This document shows, in pieces, positions 22,706-34,182 of a DNA stretch of 64,000 nt. The notes beneath the pieces were generated by a model, which was given only the letters and a program-made list of their open reading frames with translations, searched no databases and had not been told where the DNA came from. The stretch's first letter is position 1. Every line of letters begins with the position of its first letter. Where the stretch lies: NCBI GenBank assembly GCA_017979445.1, contig CM030704.1, positions 12,445,658-12,509,657 on the forward strand, given 5' to 3'. This DNA is from Akebia trifoliata (Eukaryota; Streptophyta; Magnoliopsida; Ranunculales; Lardizabalaceae). Position numbers and translations under genes: made by a program.

Positions 22706-24838
22706 CAGAAAGAAGAAATGATTGAACTACTACGTAACTATCAAGATATCTTCGCCTGGTCCTATAGAGATATGCCGGGCTTAGACACAGATCTCGTTGT
22801 TCATAAACTGCCAATCGCTCTTGGGAGCAAGCCGATCAAACAAAAGTTGAGAAAACTCAAGTCAGAATGGACATTCAAAGTCAATGATGAAGTGATGAAA
22901 CAGTTCCAAGCAGGATTTCTCACAGTCTCCACATACCCCGAATGGCTAGCCAATGTCGTTCCGATACTAAAAAATGATGGGAAAGTACGAATGTGTGTCG
23001 ATTATCGGGATTTGAACAAAGCCAATCCTAAGGATGATTTTCCACTACCCCACATTGGCACTCTAGTTGATAGCACAGCAGGGCATCATATGTTCTTATT
23101 CATGGATTGTTTCTCAGGCTACAATCAGATAAAAATGGCAGAAGAAGACCAGGAGAAGATATCATTCATCACATCCTAGGGTATTTTTCATTACAAAGTC
23201 ATGTCATTTGGGCTCAAGAACGTCGGGGCAACTTATCAACGCGCAATGACGACCTTATTCCACAATATGATCCACAAGGAAATAGAGGTATATGTGGATG
23301 ACATGATTGTAAAGTCTAACTTGGAGGAAGATCATTTGATAAACTTGATAAAGTTATTCGATTGGCTAAAGAAGTACAGTCTAAGGCTCAACCTGGAAAA
23401 ATGCGTTGTCAGGGCAACGTTAGGCAAATTGTTAGGTTTCATCGTCAGTAGAAGAGGCATCGAGATAGATCCAGCAAAGACCAAGTACATTTTTGAAATG
23501 AAAGCACCAGTGTCAGAAAGGGACGTCAGAGCATTTTTGGGCAGAATACAATATATTAGCAGATTCATTGCGCAACTCATGCCTATCTGCGAACCAGTTT
23601 TCAAACTACTGAGAAAAGATGTACCAAAAGCGTAGAACGAAGACTGTCAAGAAGCCTTCGACAAGATAAAGAAATATCTGTTCAATCCGCCAGTCTTGGT
23701 TCCTCCTACTTCAGGACGACCCTTACTAATGTATATCTCAATGCAAGAAACATCTATGGGCTATGTATTGGGGAAACACGATGAGTTAGGTCGAAAAGAG
23801 CAAGTCATTTACTATCTCAGCAAGAAGTTCACCGATTATGAGGCAAAGTACTCGGCGCTTGAGAAAACTTGTTATGCACTAGTCTGGGCATCTCAACGAT
23901 TACGCCATTACCTCTTCAGCTACTCAACTATACTTATTGCTCGAATGGACCCTCTCAAGTATCTCTTCGAGAAGCCAGCGTTGACAGGTCGCACCGCAAA
24001 ATGGCAATTACTATTATTTGAGTTCGACATCACCTATGTCACTCAAAAAGCCATCAAGGGACAAGCCATTGCCGACCACTTAGCTGAGCATCCCTTACCT
24101 GACTATGAGCCATTAAAAACAAATTTCCCAGATGAAGCCATCCTGTTGACAGAAGTTTAAGATAGTAGCGAAAAGCAAGGTTGGAAGATGTATTTCGACG
24201 GAGCTGTAAATCAGAAAGGAAATGGAATAGGGGCAGTTTTGATCAAATCAGATGGATCTCCTGTTCCGATCGCCATCTGATTGAAATTCCAATATTCCAA
24301 TAACGAGGCAGAGTATGAAGCATGTATCGCAGGGTTAAAAACAGCAATCGACTTTGAAGTGGACGAAATAGATGTATTCAGAGATTCAAGTCTAGTGGTC
24401 TATCAAACAACTGGAGAATAGAAGAATCGAGAACAAATATTAGTCCCTTACCATGAGTACTTGGAAGAATTGAGCTCAAATTTCACCAGGATCTCATTCA
24501 CTTATATGCCGCGAGCCAAGAATCAGTTTACAGATGCACTGGCCACGCTTGCTTCCATGATCAGTATTTCAAAGGACCTAGTCATTGATCCTATCAAAAT
24601 TGGTGTCCAAGACGAACTAGCCTATTGTTTACCAGTGGATATAGCAGAGCCCGAGGAGAAATCTTGGTATTCAGACATCAAGGCATACTTAGAAGATCGA
24701 ACCATCCCGTCAGATATAACAGTAAATGAACAAAGGACCATCCAGAGATTGGCAGGTCAATTTTTCCTAAGTAACGGGACTATTCAAAAAATCACATCAC
24801 GAGGTTCTTCTCCGTTGCGTTATAGAAGCAGAGGCTAA
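22706..24838 (+). pseudogene. Reverse transcriptase and RNase H of the Ogre-like element
   Basis: The RT starts with LLRNYQDIFAWSYRDMPGLD (22718 on) and shows the fingers motif RMCVDYRDLNKANPKDDFPL and the catalytic YVDDM (near 23293). A TAG at 23177-23179 replaces the Trp expected before the GIFHYKVMSFGLKN segment. Another TAG interrupts at about 23633. RNase H segments follow: YYLSKKFTDYEAKYSALEKT (connection/first RNase H) and MYFDGAVNQKGNGIGAVL (second), with further stops at about 24158, 24278 and 24419. The RNase H motif normally GDS reads RDS (VFRDSSLVV). Dead copy, but domain order is intact. Confidence 0.9.
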
Positions 24839-25908
24839 ACAATTGATCGAGACTGTACATGGTGGAGTTTGCGGACCTGACATGAATAATCACATGATTG
24901 CCAAGAAGATCATGAGAATGGGATATTACTGGACTACAATGGAAAGCGATTGCTATCAGCACGTTCGTAAATGTCATCTCTGCCAGATCTATGCCAATAA
25001 GATCAATGCTCAACCTTCAAAATTGCACAGCATGACTACTCATTGGCCCTTCTCACTCTGGGGCATTGACGTTATTGGGCAGATTTCTCCAAAAACTTCA
25101 AATGGATATCGCTTCATCCTGGTCACTATCGATTATTTCACAAAATGGGTAGAAACTGCATCATATGCCAATGTCACCAAAAGCAATGTATTGAAGTTTG
25201 TCAAAAACAACATCATCTATCGATATGGGCTCCCTAGCGGATTAGTAACGAATAATGTTAAGGACTTCAAGAACAAGGATATGATCAAGATGTGCGAAGA
25301 CTTCAGATCACTCATCACAACTTGGTACCCTATAGACCCAAGATAAATGGAGCCGTCGAGGCAACCAACAAAAACATTAAAAGAATCATCGAGAAAATAG
25401 TTGTTATATACAAAGATTGGCACGATATGTTGCCTTTCGCCCTTCACGCCTATTGGACTTCATTTTGAACCTCAACTGGAGCAACTCCGTACTCATTGGT
25501 ATACAGAATGGAAGCAATCTTACCCGTCGAGGTTGAGATTCCCTCCGTTCGGTCTTAAAAGAAACAGAGTTAGACGAAACAGAATGGGTTCAAGCTCGGT
25601 TCGATCAAATGAACTTAATAGAGGAGAAACGGCTTACAGCTATCTGTCATGGGCAAATTTACCAACGGCGAATAGCTCGTGCTTACAACAAAAATGTTAA
25701 ACCTAGAGATTTCTCGCCAGGAGACCTTGTTTTGAAGAAAATTTTACCAATCCAAGAAGACGCCAGGGGAAAATTTCGATCAAACTACGAGGGACCATTT
25801 ATCATGAAAAAGGTAATGACAGGAGGAGCTCTGATTCTCATAGAAATTGATGGACAAATCTTCCCGCAACCGATCAATGCTGACATTGTCAAGAAATATT
25901 ACGCTTAA
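24839..25908 (+). pseudogene. Integrase of the Ogre-like element
   Basis: The HHCC zinc finger is visible (HGGVCGPDMNNH... then CHLCQ, about 24858-24990). The core begins WGIDVIGQISPK. The second catalytic Asp (usually TDN) reads TNN (LVTNNVKDF, near 25243). Frameshifts near 25320 and 25460 shift the VEATNKNIKRIIEK region out of frame. The C-terminal segment GDLVLKKILPIQEDARGKF is open to the stop TAA at 25906-25908. With both a lost Asp and frameshifts it is not functional. Confidence 0.9.
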
Positions 25909-28247
25909 GATCCGACCCTGAGATGACCAAAGGCCATTTTTGCTATCCTAAAATAACTATCTAACCCTAGTCAACCGTTTTGAGCCATCACGTTCATTTT
26001 TTAACCTAAAATTGGGGCAAGTCAATAGTATGAAAAAAATATATATCAAAGTACTCCTGACCCGCATGAGGACAAACTGTGAATAGCTAAAAAAATACAA
26101 AAAAAAAATTAAAAAAAATCAAAAAATTCAAAAATCGAACACTTGATCTTTAGCTCAACCCAAATCTCTAGCCTAAACAAGTTCGAGAAACGTTGGGAGG
26201 AGACATAGATTACCTTTTCAAAATAAAATAAATAAGCCCCACGTCTAACCCACTCTAGATAGATCCAGATCATAAACTTTTTGTATCTTTTCCACTATCA
26301 TTAACCTAAGCCAACGTTTTGTCCCACCAAAAGTCCTTTCGGATCAGGAAATGTTCTAAGGCTTTACAATGACAATGATAACACAATGTTCTTGTAACTT
26401 GATCCGGATCTTAAGTCTTATTAGTCGTTGAAAGACTCAAAGGGGAGTTCAGATCAGATATTTGAAAAAAAAGAGTACTCGAAGTGTAGAGTAGTCGATC
26501 TCGCGGCTCAACTTGAGTTGTCGAACCATGAATAGTCGTCAACAAACTCGAGAGGAGAATTTAGATCGAACACTTGAGAAAGAGTGCCTCTACAAGAGTA
26601 GAGTCGCCGATCTCGCAGCTCAACTTGAATCACCTAGCCTTGACACAAAGACTCCAAGTAAGATTTGTAATGTAAAAATCTAAAAAAATACAAACATAGT
26701 CTGAAAGGGCATAGTGAAAACTCGAAAGGGCGCTATGAGTAAAAGGATCAGACTATGATAAGATCAAAGCTACCGGCACGATGAAAATCCAAAAGGGCGT
26801 CGATGCGCAAAAATGTGGAAATCGGGTCTGGTGAAAATCATAACTAGCACCAGGGGAAACAAAGGAAAAAAAAATAAAATGAAGAACTCCTGGCCCGCAT
26901 GAGTATAAACTGTGAATGGCAAAAAATTTCTAAAATCCCAAGTCTCATGCTCAATCAATATTCACCCAGTACTGGGACATTGTGGATGACTCTAAAAGGA
27001 GCCTAAGAACTACTGACATCTATATTCTCAGTAGTTGGCGAAACACAGATATAATCAAAGTAACAAAGGTTTTTCAAAAGTCTTCATATTCTATATTTAC
27101 AATATCTATTCGACAAGGACAAATCACAAAAATTCAAACGTTTTCAAAACTAATATTTTGGCCGATGATGAAAAATCTAGGACTTATTCAAACTTCATAT
27201 TTTCAAAGCAATAGATACACTTGAGGCCAAGTAAGTAAAAAAACCTATTTTCTTTTCATTTAAAAATTTTCATAAAAAATACTCGGTGCCAATCATACGT
27301 CTCGACGAGAAATGAAGAAAGAATCAAGTCTCTCTTCCAAGGCACAAATTCAAGTAGTTTACCCCATTACCACTACTTCAGCGTCCGAAGCATCATGACT
27401 CACCAGGTAAGACGCGAAGGCATCGAAGCAGGGACCCTAAGCAAGCTTCTCCCGTAGATTACCAATCTTAGCCTTCAAAATGGAAGATTCCTTACCCCTC
27501 AAAGACCCAAGCTGATCTCCTTATCTTGGCAACTGTGTATCTTTACTGTGAATAAATACTCCAAATTCCAACTAGAGGAACATGTTGATATTACAAAAGA
27601 GTAGTACCGATGCAATAGGCTCGTTCGTAGTGTATGCTCCTGTTGATATTGTTGCAATGAATGTGGTTCTAAAATGTGGGTGACTTAGACTATGTAGCCC
27701 TCCTGCCTTCAGATCTTAGTTGATTCAACTCCAACAACAAAACTCTCTCTTGGATCTGTAGCAACTGTTAACAACCTTATTGTTTCCACCGTTGAAAGGA
27801 TCAAATGCGCTATTACAAGGGACAGGGCGTGAATAAGGAGGATTAACTTGTGGTAAAAATAAAGTAAGACAAAGAAGAGTGGATTTTAGGTTGAAAAAAT
27901 AAAAAAATAAAAAATAAAAAATAAAAAACAAATCGACAAAATAGCATTTTCGCAAAAATGAAATTCAAATTTGTTCAAGACTCGTTAGAAAACTCTCGTT
28001 TCAAAGTTTTTCTCCAAACTATCACAAATCTGAAACCTCAAATGAGCTTCGTGCCACGAGATCGAGGAAATCAAGAGGCTCACCCTGTCAGACCCCGTGC
28101 TTGGGCAGCTACTTCTTGTCATCAAATTCATCAAACAAAATCGGTGTTTTCAAACTTGTCCGAGCAAAATCCTCGGGGCCCGCACAAATCAGGGTTTCGT
28201 CTATTCTTTGCAATTCTTTGTACGCAACTCCTGCAAAGAGGAGCAGC
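25909..28247 (+). other. 3' UTR of the Ogre-like element
   Basis: 2.3 kb without a gene. It holds a direct repeat of about 125 bp (near 26425-26520 and 26545-26640: 'gtagagtcgccgatctcgcagctcaacttga') and a second pair, 'cccgcatgag..aaactgtgaat', near 26058 and 26887. A purine-rich stretch (CAAAGAGGAGCAG, 28234-28246) just before the 3' LTR may be the polypurine tract. Confidence 0.6.
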
Positions 28248-29978
28248 TGTAAACATCCAAATTTGATCGGGCCCTTGACACAAAATGCCCAAAAAGATAG
28301 TAAAAAACGGATTGGGCTCTCAAAGCCCATACCTCCAAAAGCCTTTTATTTCTTTCAATAAATGACCTAAGGCTTCCCACGTGACCCATGGACCCCAATT
28401 CCTCACCACTCTTCTACACTCTTCAACTCAATCCAATATAAGTCCAAATCCATTCTTATTATACCCATTACCTAAGCCTATTCAACTCAAATCCATTCAT
28501 ATTTAACCCACAACCTAAGCCCAATCCAACACTATACCTACCCAACACTCTACCCAAGCCCAATTCTCAACCCAACATCACAATCAATCACCTTAATCAT
28601 CAAGGTGGGATACATGTCACCAACCCAACTCACCTCCCTCATCCCCAATCTATCCCATCACCTTTTCTCTAAACATCATCTACCCACACCCCTAACCTAT
28701 ACCTCCCCTTAATCTACCCACATCAACCCATCACCTTTTCTCTAAAAAAATCTAATCTACCCACACCCCTAACCTATACTTCCCCCTAATATACCCTCAT
28801 CATTCTCTACAAAACCTGTACCTACAATTTAAACCCACACCCCTCATCTCAAATCAAACACTCATACTTTCCCATCAATTCATCTCAACCCTTCATTTTT
28901 ACCCATTTTAACACATGGCATCATCTCCTAGACCCTTCCAAAATATCACCAACCACCTTCTTACACAATCCTTTTTTTAATTAAAATCCTATCCCCTCAG
29001 CTCACTTCACCAATTACTTACTCTCTTACACAATCCCATCATCTCAACCACTATCATTTATTTTATTCCATCTAATACTCAACCCAAATGGGTTGAAAGA
29101 TCCAACCCATTTGGGTTGTAAAACAACCCATTTGGGTTGCAAAACAACCCATTTACCCTTTTTACACAAATGCTCTTCAATCATCTCTAATTTATCCCCA
29201 CCTTTCTCTTAAACCCATACCATTCAACTACTTCTCTTCATTTCACCCCATCTTACCCCTAAAAATAACTCCCAAACTTTATAAAACCCCCCTCATTTTC
29301 AACTCTCATGACCTAATGAAAATTTGAGAAAAATACTCTCTAAAAAAAAACTCTCTACTTACCTCACTACTTTCAACTCACCTCAATTACCCTCAACTCT
29401 CAACTCTCAACTTTCAACTTCTTCTCAGGCAAATCAAAGAAGGTCAAAGGGATTCATCAAGAAAAGGCAAAGAAAGTCAACAAAGGAGCAAGGTGGGTTT
29501 GGACAAAAGAACACCCTTTCTAACTCTCTTCTTCTACTTATCCCTTTCTTCACACCTCACACACACCACCATGGTTTGAACCATCAAAGGGCCCTTTTTT
29601 CAATAAGGGTGCCCTCAATGGGTTGAACCAACATTAAAGCCCCTTATACTTGAGGGCACATTTCAGATTTTCCGATTCGTTTTCTTATTTTATTTTAATT
29701 TTCAAAATGGACGGAATTCAAGGTTACCACCAATGGTGGATGGAGTAAGGTGCTTAACATCGTCCCTACTCCATAAAATGAACCCCCTTACCTTGAATCA
29801 AAAGTTGGATCAAACGAGCCATATCCGTATGAGAGTCATCAAATGTCAAAAAATATTATTTTTCAAAAAAATACAATCCAAGTGACCATTCACACCTATT
29901 TCAAATATGAATGGTGGTGACTCCAAAATCCCTCAAAGTGGATGATATATTCAAAATTGAATAAATCACGTGTCCACA
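28248..29978 (+). repeat. 3' LTR of the Ogre-like element
   Basis: 1.73 kb, TGTAAACATCC...CACGTGTCCACA, matching 4630-6328. TATAAAA at 29280-29286 is a likely core promoter. It contains a small duplicated block (two copies of 'acccatttgggttg' near 29105-29150). The left breakpoint of the downstream tandem duplication lies inside it, near 28547. Confidence 0.88.
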
Positions 29979-31041
29979 GAAAGAAGAGAGGCACTTCCTT
30001 CAAAACCTATGCTTCTTGTGATGTTGGAGCTGAGGAGCAGGGCTGACTTCTCTATTGGTGTCAGATCTCTATACCACCTGGGAAGAAGCCCTTTCAGGCA
30101 GCTCACCAACAGCCTGATCAATGCGAACCAGTGATAGCTGATCAATTCCGATATTCCGTGCAGTGTCATGAGGAGACATATTTTTTATCTTCTTCTTTTT
30201 TCTCTACTTATAGCCCTAGTACGGCGAGAGAGGGAGGGGGAAAGTTCGAGAGGTCAATATTCATGACGTTAGAAGGGGAGATTGGTATAGGGGAAAAGGA
30301 AAGGAGAGAAATAGGGAAGTATAATAACAGGGGGTGAAGGCATGTGCTCTGTGATCTACTCGACCTGATCAGTACGAGCATGTCGTGCAAGCGATTGAGG
30401 CAAGAGAGAAAGAAGATGATAAAACTAATCTTTTTCGATTATCCCGTCTGTCATTCTCATTTGGACTTCCACTGCCACTTCCTTCCTTTCTTTGGCGATT
30501 CTACGTTGCTCTTTCCTAGCCTCTACAACATAAGACCAGAAGAATTTGTAAAAAGAATCAAGATCAAATAAGACTGACTTACATAACCAGCATGTAATAG
30601 AAACAAACACTGTGATAAACTAAAGACGTGGCTTACCCTAGAAGGTTTGAGGAATCCTAAATTCCTTGCTAGAGACCCCGAAGCCAAACTCTTAGTCCCT
30701 AGAGATGATCAAGGTACCACCATTTGTTAGTACTAGAAAGAGATGGTACCAGCATGACAGCTACACTTTTGGAGGACATGGAGGACATCAAGTAGTACCT
30801 AGGGCACTAAGGAATGGCCTTCAAGTTGTACCTAGAGAGGAAGTCATTGGGGGTTATCCCCAATTCCTTCACCCTCTCCACTAGGCGGTAAAAGTTGCCT
30901 AACATCTGGCCAGGGGCCCTATTAATCATGCTCAACACCTTCCTGACTAAGGGAAATAAAGGGAAGCTGAAACCAGCCTTAATTTGGTTGGTATAAACCA
31001 AAATCTCTCCCTGGTAACACTCATCAGGGTTGTAAACATAA
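29979..31041 (-). pseudogene. Antisense gene of the Tat-lineage element, exon 2 onward (copy 1)
   Basis: On the minus strand, exon 2 begins after an AG at 31042-31043 and encodes about 80 open codons, with SYVYNPDECYQGEILVYT and FSFPLFPLVRKVLS then APGQMLGNFYRLVERVKELG. This resembles the N-terminal domain of plant 'putative gypsy type transposon' proteins. Beyond 30807 the frame is broken by stops. A candidate splice donor GTAAGC lies near 30640 and another short acidic/basic segment (EARKEQRRIAKERKEVAVEV) lies near 30425-30520. The gene is severed at 29979 by the Ogre-like insertion and resumes at 4629. Confidence 0.6.
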
Positions 31042-31113
31042 CTGAGCAATGTTGATGGCCATTGAAGAAATGAGAATTACAGAGAAGTAAAAGTAAGATG
31101 GGGAGAAAATTAC

Positions 31114-31166
31114 CTCAGATTGACAAAGGTAAAAATGACTTGAAATTTGAAAAACTTCGAAGGCAT
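31114..31166 (-). pseudogene. Exon 1 of the antisense gene (copy 1)
   Basis: Minus-strand ATG at 31164-31166 opens 17 codons plus two bases (MPSKFFKFQVIFTFVNL). A GT donor (CTGAG/GTAATT) lies at 31112-31113. Joining to the acceptor at 31042-31043 keeps the frame into exon 2. The intron is about 70 bp. A TATA box lies some 60 bp upstream. The arrangement supports a spliced antisense transcript starting near the 3' LTR. Confidence 0.5.
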
Positions 31167-31224
31167 TAAAAGGTGAATGTGCAAAGGAAGAAAAATAGTA
31201 GAAATGAAAAGGGAGGGAAGACCT

Positions 31225-31235
31225 CTTATTTATAG
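31225..31235 (-). promoter_or_regulatory. TATA box of the antisense gene (copy 1)
   Basis: Minus-strand CTATAAATAAG lies about 60 bp upstream of the exon-1 ATG. The same box is at 43937-43946 in copy 2. Confidence 0.5.
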
Positions 31236-31299
31236 TAGGGCTAGAAGGAGTATATACGCTTGAGGAGGATAACCCCTTCAAGCCTAACCATCGCAGCCT

Positions 31300-32052
31300 T
31301 TTGGGTTTAGTGAAGGTGATAGTGGGGCACGCATATAGTGTAGATGAAAGATGTTTTGTTTCAGCTATTTAAAATGATTCGAGGTGACATTACATTTAAT
31401 GAGTTGATACGTTAATGACAGAGGTAATGATGTAAGATAATGGTTGCCAATCAGAAGAGAAACACGTGTCTCGAGAAGATAGCTAGACTTTGCGTCTCCT
31501 CGAGAAGGGTAAATGTAGAGAATAATAATGGTATGTTATCTAGACCATACACGTGTCCAAGCCGATTAAGTGGTACCTTGAGTGAGTCAGTAAATCCAGT
31601 CCTGCCCAGTAACGGGGTAGACCAAGGTAGCATCGTTTAGGCTGGCTGGTAGGACAGGATAGAACAAGGGGAAACCTGGTTTGCTTGGTAGGACAGGCTT
31701 GATTTGAAGATCTGCATAATTTTGGAATGCGCTAGATTGAGGACTGAGATTTTGGAAGAGATCTTTCAAAGATCTTTGACTCAATCTTAGAGATTCATAT
31801 TCTGTTTAAGATCCTTGGAATCAAGGGATTCATCCTAATCAGATTTCGATTAAGGGGGAAACCCTAATTCGAATGAAGGATCTATAAATAGAGGAATTAA
31901 CGAAGGAAAAAAGGGTTCGAATTTTCTGCTTCTTGACTATTATTTTCTCTGCAACTCTAACTTGAGCGTCGGAAGATTATTGACAGGTACAGGGGAGCTA
32001 ATTCAGTTTAGTAGAGAAGAATCGATTGAGGTCACCAGATTCCACCTCTACA
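31300..32052 (+). repeat. 3' LTR of the oldest Tat-lineage element (copy 1)
   Basis: TATAAATA at 31883-31890 is followed by a leader ending 'ctctgcaactctaacttgagcgtcggaag', a signature common near the R/U5 part of Tat/RIRE2-type plant LTRs. Exact ends are not certain because its 5' partner is outside the window. It probably ends near ctctaca (32052), where a MITE-like element follows. Confidence 0.55.
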
Positions 32053-32058
32053 ATTTTC

Positions 32059-32268
32059 AAAACATGTTTTCCAGTGAATTCGTCACTTTTTATAATTAAT
32101 GAATTTGCTGATAAATTATCAGCAAGATCACTAGTATGAAAAAAATCATTGGTATTTTATATGCGAATTCCTTGATAATAATATGTGAATTCGTTGATAC
32201 TAAAAGTGACGAACTCACGAATTAGTAGATCATAAAAAGGGATGCATTCACTTGGAAAAACATGTTTT
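32059..32268. mobile_element. MITE-like inverted-repeat element, 210 bp (copy 1)
   Basis: The ends are inverted copies: left AAAACATGTTTTCCAGTGAA and right, read in reverse, AAAACATGTTTTTCCAAGTG. The similarity continues about 35 bp inward. It is AT-rich, non-coding and contains internal 'gaattcgt' palindromic motifs. A TSD was not resolved. The twin is at 44770-44979. Confidence 0.7.
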
Positions 32269-32406
32269 GAGAATTAAAATGAACAGTGTACAAAACTTGG
32301 AATTTTGCATATTTAGCGCATGAAATGGAGATTCAACCTTTTTTGTTTCCGTTATTCTTAGCTTTTAACTTTTTTTGGTTTTCTGTTTTAATTAACTAGT
32401 AAAGTG

Positions 32407-32423
32407 CACGTGCGTTGCACGTG
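32407..32423 (-). other. Helitron 3' hairpin (copy 1)
   Basis: Perfect 7-bp stem CACGTGC / GCACGTG with a 3-base loop, separated from the terminal CTAG by a 7-base spacer. This is the replication-termination signal typical of Helitron 3' ends. Confidence 0.92.
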
Positions 32424-32760
32424 AAATACATGTTTAAATAAAATATGCTTGTCCACACCAAAGATAGAAAACATGGGAATCACAACTTCCAAAGATTGGC
32501 ATAACATCCCAGCGTTGGGATTAATTATTCCTTAAAAGTCAAACAACAAATAGCGCCGACCCCATATGTAACTCACTAAGAAGAGAAATATGTAAGGATG
32601 TTAAAAGAACAGAGACATGATGAGGGATGCTATATTGTATTAACAGTCTATTGTACAGTCCAAAAGGACCATTGATCTTACACCTGAAATCAATAGGAAC
32701 AGTTTGTTTTTTCATTATATTTACACTAATTTAAATTTCAATCATAAATTAGTTGATCTC
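32424..32760. other. Helitron 3' subterminal region (copy 1), no gene
   Basis: AT-rich sequence between the 3' hairpin and the first captured fragment. I see nothing further in it. Confidence 0.4.
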
Positions 32761-32764
32761 TTTT

Positions 32765-33075
32765 TACCAGAATCCGTCTTCATTTTCTTTACATGCAACA
32801 CCCAACCCAAAGCACCACCACCACTGTTTGCTTGTTAAGTTGGTTGTTGGGCCCAAACTTGCTGATTGATTACTTGCTGACTTAACTTCACATCCCTCTG
32901 GGCCGATGGAGGACCAAGATTCGGACCTTTGACATTGTGACCCACAGTGGGAAGAGACATGGAACCAGTCCTAGGCTTCTCGGAGATATGTGTCTGGATA
33001 TGCAATCTTGATCATGTCAAATAAGAGATATTGTACTTTCCTCACTTAAGATCTCACCTGTACATCAAAAATAGT
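32765..33075 (-). pseudogene. Possible captured host exon of unknown identity (copy 1)
   Basis: Minus-strand reading gives a polar, proline/glutamine-rich segment: RTGSMSLPTVGHNVKGPNLG, then PPSAQRDVKLSQQVINQQVW and a glycine-rich WWWCFGLG/SGGGALGW alternative. It has normal-looking coding composition, unlike its AT-rich surroundings, and lies next to the PAC2-like fragment. I do not recognise the donor gene. Confidence 0.35.
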
Positions 33076-33089
33076 TCATTGAGGTTCTG

Positions 33090-33352
33090 GCTTCAACTTG
33101 TCAAAATAAGGAGAATATGAATTGAGAGGTAATATATTTGTGTGCTACTGAGATGACAACAAGGTAAACACACAAGTCCCGAGCCTTTGAAAAACAATGA
33201 CGATTGACTAAGTAGAATAATTGAGGAAAATATCATATACCTTGATGTATCAATTTTTTGTCTCCGTCCAGAATCTATGCTAGAAAGCACAACAATATGC
33301 TTTTTTCCACTGGTAGCTGCAAAATTGGCCAAATTCTTTGCAAATTCAATCA
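33090..33352 (-). pseudogene. Captured fragment resembling proteasome assembly chaperone 2 (copy 1)
   Basis: Two exon pieces on the minus strand. The first follows an ACCAACAG acceptor and reads GMMIEFAKNLANFAATSGKK, then HIVVLSSIDSGRRQKIDTSR, ending at a GTATAT donor near 33238. The second follows a CATCTCAG acceptor near 33155 and reads SSTQIYYLS. The order and spacing match plant PAC2 (PSMG2 family), a chaperone that pairs with PAC1 during 20S alpha-ring assembly, as I remember it. Retained introns point to DNA-level capture, as Helitrons do. It is a fragment and not expected to give a working chaperone. Confidence 0.65.
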
Positions 33353-33399
33353 TCATTCCCTGTTGGTAATTTTTGTGTCAATCTTTCAAGAACTACAAA

Positions 33400-34180
33400 T
33401 ATTCAAATGAACATAAAACTCAATAAGTAACAAAATACCTACATTAGGCTGAGGAGGGAGAATCCAATCACCAAGCCTCCGCCATGGATGTGTCTCTATC
33501 CCATGTTTTATTTAATTTAAAATTAAAAAAGAAAAAGAAGATAAACTTCTATCTAGTTAATTTATTTTTTCATTTCCATGGAAAGATCAAAAAGGAAAAC
33601 AAAACAAATCAGAAGAACCCCCAAATAAAATCCATAGAGATCCCAGAATCTGTGATTTTAACTCTCTATGTATCATCAGAAGAAACATAATAAAAAAACC
33701 AACATCTCAACATTTTTCTCTACCTAATAGCATAAAAAAAATCCAAAAAAGAAAATTCCTAAAATTTCCAAAGAAGTTTTTACACTTGCAGAGAAATTTT
33801 GCAATTTAGGTTCCATTTTAGTGAAATCCAGATTACTATCCAATTAAGAAAAAAAAACTATTTAATTATTACATTAAAAAACATTTTTTTCAAATTTCAT
33901 ATTAAACAATAACAATATAGAGCCGTAAAATAGAGGGATTGAATATGTCTATGAAGAAAATGTGTTTTCTAAGCAAAGCCTACTTATTAGAGGGCATTTA
34001 CGTTGTTGCTTCAACTTTTCTCAAAAAATATACAATTAAAAACATCAAATATTTCACATCAAAAAGGATACTTCATGATTTCAAATAACAAACATATGTA
34101 GATCAGTTTTAGTAATATCACATTAGAGAAAACCCCAACAATCATACTTAAAATGAGAAACCAAAATATTGAGGAACATT
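33400..34180. other. Helitron interior (copy 1), no gene
   Basis: AT-rich region with A-runs between captured fragments. Nothing recognised. Confidence 0.4.
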
Positions 34181-34182
34181 TT

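Larger units (their letters stand above)
4630..29978 (+). mobile_element. Ogre-like Ty3/gypsy retrotransposon, about 25.3 kb with two nested insertions
   Basis: It is bounded by two similar LTRs (4630-6328 and 28248-29978), both starting TGTA(G/A)ACA and ending CACGTGTCCACA. Flanking five bases are AAAAG on the left (4625-4629) and GAAAG on the right (29979-29983), a TSD with one mismatch. Order on the + strand: 5' LTR, primer-binding site, long leader, ORF1 (10.19-11.35 kb), minisatellite, gag, protease, RT, RNase H, integrase, long 3' UTR, 3' LTR. Without the nested LTR (7523-9264) and nested element (15635-20931) it is about 18 kb. The large size and the extra ORF upstream of gag match the Ogre group of the Tat lineage. 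All coding parts carry stops or frameshifts. Confidence 0.88.

Noticed and set aside
28101..28398. Overlapping open frames at the 3' UTR/LTR border of the Ogre-like element
   Set aside because: They cross the LTR boundary, and neither strand has a recognisable domain.
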